The translations under genes were made by a program, and so were the position numbers. A DNA stretch of 64,000 nucleotides from Lachnospiraceae bacterium (GTDB lineage: Bacteria > Bacillota > Clostridia > Lachnospirales > Lachnospiraceae), in the NCBI GenBank assembly GCA_016283575.1, contig JAEEND010000007.1:403524-467523 (forward strand), written 5' to 3'. Positions 62,722-64,000 of the stretch are shown in pieces. The notes under the pieces are model-generated. The model was not told where the DNA came from, made no database searches, and saw nothing but the letters and a program-made list of their open reading frames with translations. Each line of letters begins with the position of its first letter. Within the stretch, counting starts at the first letter, position 1.

Positions 62722-63684
62722 ATGAAAAAGCTTATGAAGATAGTTTTGATTGTCCTAGGTGTCATTCTTATCCTGTTTATAGCTGTATTTCTTTACATCA
62801 AATCTATGCTGCCAAACGGAGGTGGGAATAACGACATCACGGAAGGGTATTATGAGCGTTTTGAGTCTGATGCTCCATTGGAGAAGAGGTATGCAAATCC
62901 GGGGTCATTTAAGATAAATTACACAGAGTTTGCTTCGGACAATGAATCCATTGGAAAAGTGAGAGTCTGGTATCCTGCGGAATTAGAAAGCAGTGAGAGA
63001 AGTTGGCCGATGATTATGGTCGTCAATGCGAGCGGAACACCCGCCTCATCTTACGAGCCTTTTTTTTCTCGCCTTGCCTCATGGGGATTTGTAGTAGTTG
63101 GCAATGAAGATGGACAGGCCGGAAATGGTAAGACAGCATCTGTTACATTGGACTTTATGCTGAATGTTCCGCATGACAGCGTGCTTGCCGGCAAAATCGA
63201 TTATGACAATATGGGAATTATCGGATACTCCCAGGGAGGGGCCGGAGCGATCTGCGCTGTGACGAACTATGAAAACGGCGTGCGTTATAAGACCATGTTT
63301 ACCGGAAGTGCCGCATATCCTACGCTTGCTAAAAACATGGGGTGGGAATATGACGTGTCTAAAGTGACAATCCCCTATTTTATGGTTGCGGGAACGGGGA
63401 AGTCGGACGATTCCGGCGCAGATCCCGAAACAAGCTATGGAGGTGTTTCCCCACTCTCTGCGCTTGTATCGAACTATAACAGCATTTCTGATGAAGTACA
63501 TAAGATACGGGCAAGAGCTGTTGGCGCGGAGCATGAACAGATGTTGATGCGCTCGGATGGATATATGACGGCATGGATGCTGTATCAGCTTGCAGGAGAC
63601 AAAGAAGCGGCAACAGTCTTTGCCGGTGATAACGCAGAAATCTTGCACAATAATAATTGGCAGGACGTGGAGAAGAATCAATGA
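62722..63684 (+). CDS. membrane-anchored alpha/beta hydrolase
   Basis: 320 residues. N-terminal membrane helix (about 5-29), then an extracytoplasmic alpha/beta hydrolase of the chlorophyllase/dienelactone-hydrolase-like type. Nucleophile Ser170 in GYSQGG and a His271 (GAEHEQM) are visible; the acid is not certain. AGGAGAT precedes the ATG. A second gene overlaps its stop. Repressor and operators upstream suggest induction by a small lipophilic ligand or ester; substrate unknown. Confidence 0.85.
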   Translation: MKKLMKIVLIVLGVILILFIAVFLYIKSMLPNGGGNNDITEGYYERFESDAPLEKRYANPGSFKINYTEFASDNESIGKVRVWYPAELESSERSWPMIMVVNASGTPASSYEPFFSRLASWGFVVVGNEDGQAGNGKTASVTLDFMLNVPHDSVLAGKIDYDNMGIIGYSQGGAGAICAVTNYENGVRYKTMFTGSAAYPTLAKNMGWEYDVSKVTIPYFMVAGTGKSDDSGADPETSYGGVSPLSALVSNYNSISDEVHKIRARAVGAEHEQMLMRSDGYMTAWMLYQLAGDKEAATVFAGDNAEILHNNNWQDVEKNQ

Positions 63685-64000
63685 ACGAGAAAAAGAAGAA
63701 AACGATACGGAAAATTTTGATTATATTTTTCATTATCCTTGCGATTCCGGTCGGCGGGATATTGTTTGTACTGACACATACGCAGGTTATCGTTGGTACG
63801 ATCCAAAAACTATCGGCAAGTACAGTGAATACGGCCAATGTCTATGAGCCCCTTGGTGAACCCATGGAAGGATTAAAGGACAATGGGCAGTATGTTATCA
63901 CGGAAATTAAATATTCCGAGGATTATCCGAACAGTTACCTTGACATCACCTACCCGAACGGGGACAGGGATGCATCAAATCCGACGCTTATATACTTTCA
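63681..64000 (+). CDS. membrane-anchored protein, probably hydrolase (3' truncated)
   Basis: ATG 63681 overlaps the hydrolase stop (ATGA). 106 codons before the window ends: a Lys-rich start, a membrane helix (about 10-34), then VYEPLGEP and EDYPNSYLDITYPNGDRD. The last segment resembles the N-terminal strand region of membrane-anchored lipases/esterases ahead of an oxyanion loop, but the catalytic part is outside the window. Cotranscribed with the upstream hydrolase. Confidence 0.65.
   Translation, partial: MNEKKKKTIRKILIIFFIILAIPVGGILFVLTHTQVIVGTIQKLSASTVNTANVYEPLGEPMEGLKDNGQYVITEIKYSEDYPNSYLDITYPNGDRDASNPTLIYF

Noticed and set aside
1..64000. CRISPR arrays, insertion sequences, prophage or integrase genes
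   Set aside because: No regularly spaced repeats, transposase, integrase or phage structural genes were seen; paired sequences found are promoter or RNA elements.

Overview
The window looks like chromosome from an anaerobic gut or rumen Firmicute, most likely Lachnospiraceae (Clostridia). The signs are low-to-moderate GC, strong AGGAGG ribosome sites, TTGACA/TATAAT promoters, glutamine synthetase III, glycoside phosphorylases, a YesM/AraC-type sugar two-component system, an Amt-PII fusion, DUF1836 and DUF4037 proteins, and the diaminopimelate aminotransferase route to lysine. This placement is inferred from gene content; no marker gene was compared.

1-20.9 kb is mainly carbohydrate use. It holds a 5'-truncated GH36 alpha-galactosidase, a TPR/DUF4037 protein, a housekeeping block (cysE-mrnC-rlmB-sigH), two consecutive GH94-like phosphorylases, a sugar ABC transporter (lipoprotein and two permeases, no ATPase), a second orphan binding lipoprotein, and a sensor kinase/AraC response regulator pair. 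21-33 kb is mixed: a periplasmic-binding-fold/GGDEF protein, DegV, a class A PBP, tRNA-Thr, a YigZ-family protein, MgtE with a structured leader, and a FIST protein followed by a ferredoxin/[FeFe]-hydrogenase-like/GGDEF/EAL fusion. 33-42 kb holds typA (minus strand), a lysine-riboswitch-controlled dapA-dapB-hisA-like operon, cspA, niaR, a degenerate LytM/bactofilin pair, a YerC-like regulator, DUF1836 and Hpt proteins, and an XRE regulator.

42.4-60.2 kb is a nitrogen-assimilation region: dapF-dapL, glnN (GSIII), amt-PII, then a tight asnB-pyrG-gltB-gltD-glnA-ANTAR operon. Each of these four units is preceded by a related hairpin whose arms contain AAAGGC(G)/(C)GCCTTT. At three of them the hairpin begins only about 7-10 nt after the predicted transcription start. 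The operon ends with an RNA-binding ANTAR regulator, the natural candidate to read these hairpins, and that regulator lies behind one of them. The asnB leader also carries a three-way-junction-like RNA fold. This leader/ANTAR circuit, together with the hydrogenase-like EAL sensor, is the most interesting content.

60.1-64 kb is on a different theme: an acyltransferase-3 membrane protein and a GNAT acetyltransferase on the minus strand, then a TetR repressor divergent from membrane-anchored alpha/beta hydrolase-type genes, with TATCATGATA operators between them. The last gene runs off the window.
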